A DNA stretch of 64,000 nt from NCBI GenBank assembly GCA_032059445.1, contig DAMCAP010000010.1, positions 1-64,000 of the forward strand, written 5' to 3'. This document shows positions 63,985 through 64,000 of this stretch, in pieces. The position numbers were made by a program, and so were the translations under genes. Position 1 is the first letter of the stretch. Each line of letters opens with the position of its first letter. This stretch comes from DAMCAP01 sp032059445. GTDB taxonomy: Bacteria; Bacillota; Clostridia; Oscillospirales; Ruminococcaceae. The notes beneath the pieces are model-generated. The model worked only from the letters and a program-made list of their open reading frames with translations, was not told the origin of the DNA and made no database searches.

Positions 63985-64000
63985 ATAACCGCCTAACAAA

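Noticed and set aside
1..64000. CRISPR arrays, tRNA and rRNA genes
   Set aside because: No regular repeat-spacer pattern, no tRNA T-arm motif in gene-free stretches and no rRNA-like sequence noticed on reading.

Overview
The window looks like chromosome of a spore-forming-type, mid-GC Firmicute of class Clostridia, probably near Oscillospiraceae. Supporting signs are strong AGGAGG ribosome sites, consensus SigA promoters, TTG/GTG starts, a MecA adaptor, 3D/G5 and DUF1385 proteins, Rnf-type genes and a TPP riboswitch. Three runs of ten Ns (2469, 17875, 41383) are assembly gaps. In rpoB the gap replaces 18 bases.

Layout. 1-4630: rpoC (partial) and rpoB, leftward from a perfect promoter. 4.8-5.9 kb: GNAT and DUF2284 proteins. 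6.0-15.9 kb: a nucleoside uptake and salvage cluster (BMP lipoprotein, ABC transporter NupOPQ type, pyrimidine phosphorylase, cytidine deaminase, DeoB, DeoD). 16.0-20.6 kb: a DUF4015 protein behind a four-gene Rnf-like cluster (C-D-E-A order, no G or B). Its subunits have lost nearly every known Rnf cofactor ligand except two [4Fe-4S] motifs. 20.6-28 kb: mecA, rpe, an Fe-S aldo/keto reductase, htrA and a PhoB/PhoR-type two-component pair. 28.5-34.3 kb: ychF, then a TPP-riboswitch-controlled thiamin salvage operon (cytX, thiM, thiE, HAD phosphatase, frameshifted thiD) followed by two decayed tandem copies of the thiD tail. 34.4-37.7 kb: patatin, Fe-alcohol dehydrogenase, an IS3-like remnant and a half-size EamA protein.

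37.85-61.83 kb holds the main discovery. An ATPase gene (PRK06851-like) is cut in two. Codons 1-98 end at 38144 and the remaining 261 codons start at 61046. Both junctions share the 6-bp core CATGCC in the same reading frame. The 22.9-kb intervening segment begins with a large serine recombinase gene next to the left junction, and its two ends carry matching inverted arms (GGGGTTAC / GTAACCCC). Joining the cores restores a seamless ORF of about 359 codons and leaves a near-palindromic attP on the excised circle. The segment has no recognisable phage or conjugation genes. It does carry rplM-rpsI, prmC and a peptide ABC transporter, so excision in a growing cell should be costly unless other copies exist. 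A skin-like, terminal-cell rearrangement or a fixed, rearranged integration are the main explanations.

Inside the segment, 41.2-46.7 kb is AT-rich accessory DNA. It holds a three-gene micro-operon of 39-44 aa exported/membrane peptides, a truncated GNAT, TspO, a frameshifted flavodoxin with an SDR, and a tandem pair of zinc-ribbon membrane proteins. 46.8-60.7 kb holds dppABCDF, comFB, a HypA-like protein, a YabE-like 3D protein, DUF1385-prmC, DegV and a PAS/GGDEF protein. After the right junction come pduL, a hairpin-rich gene-free stretch and a family 4 uracil-DNA glycosylase.
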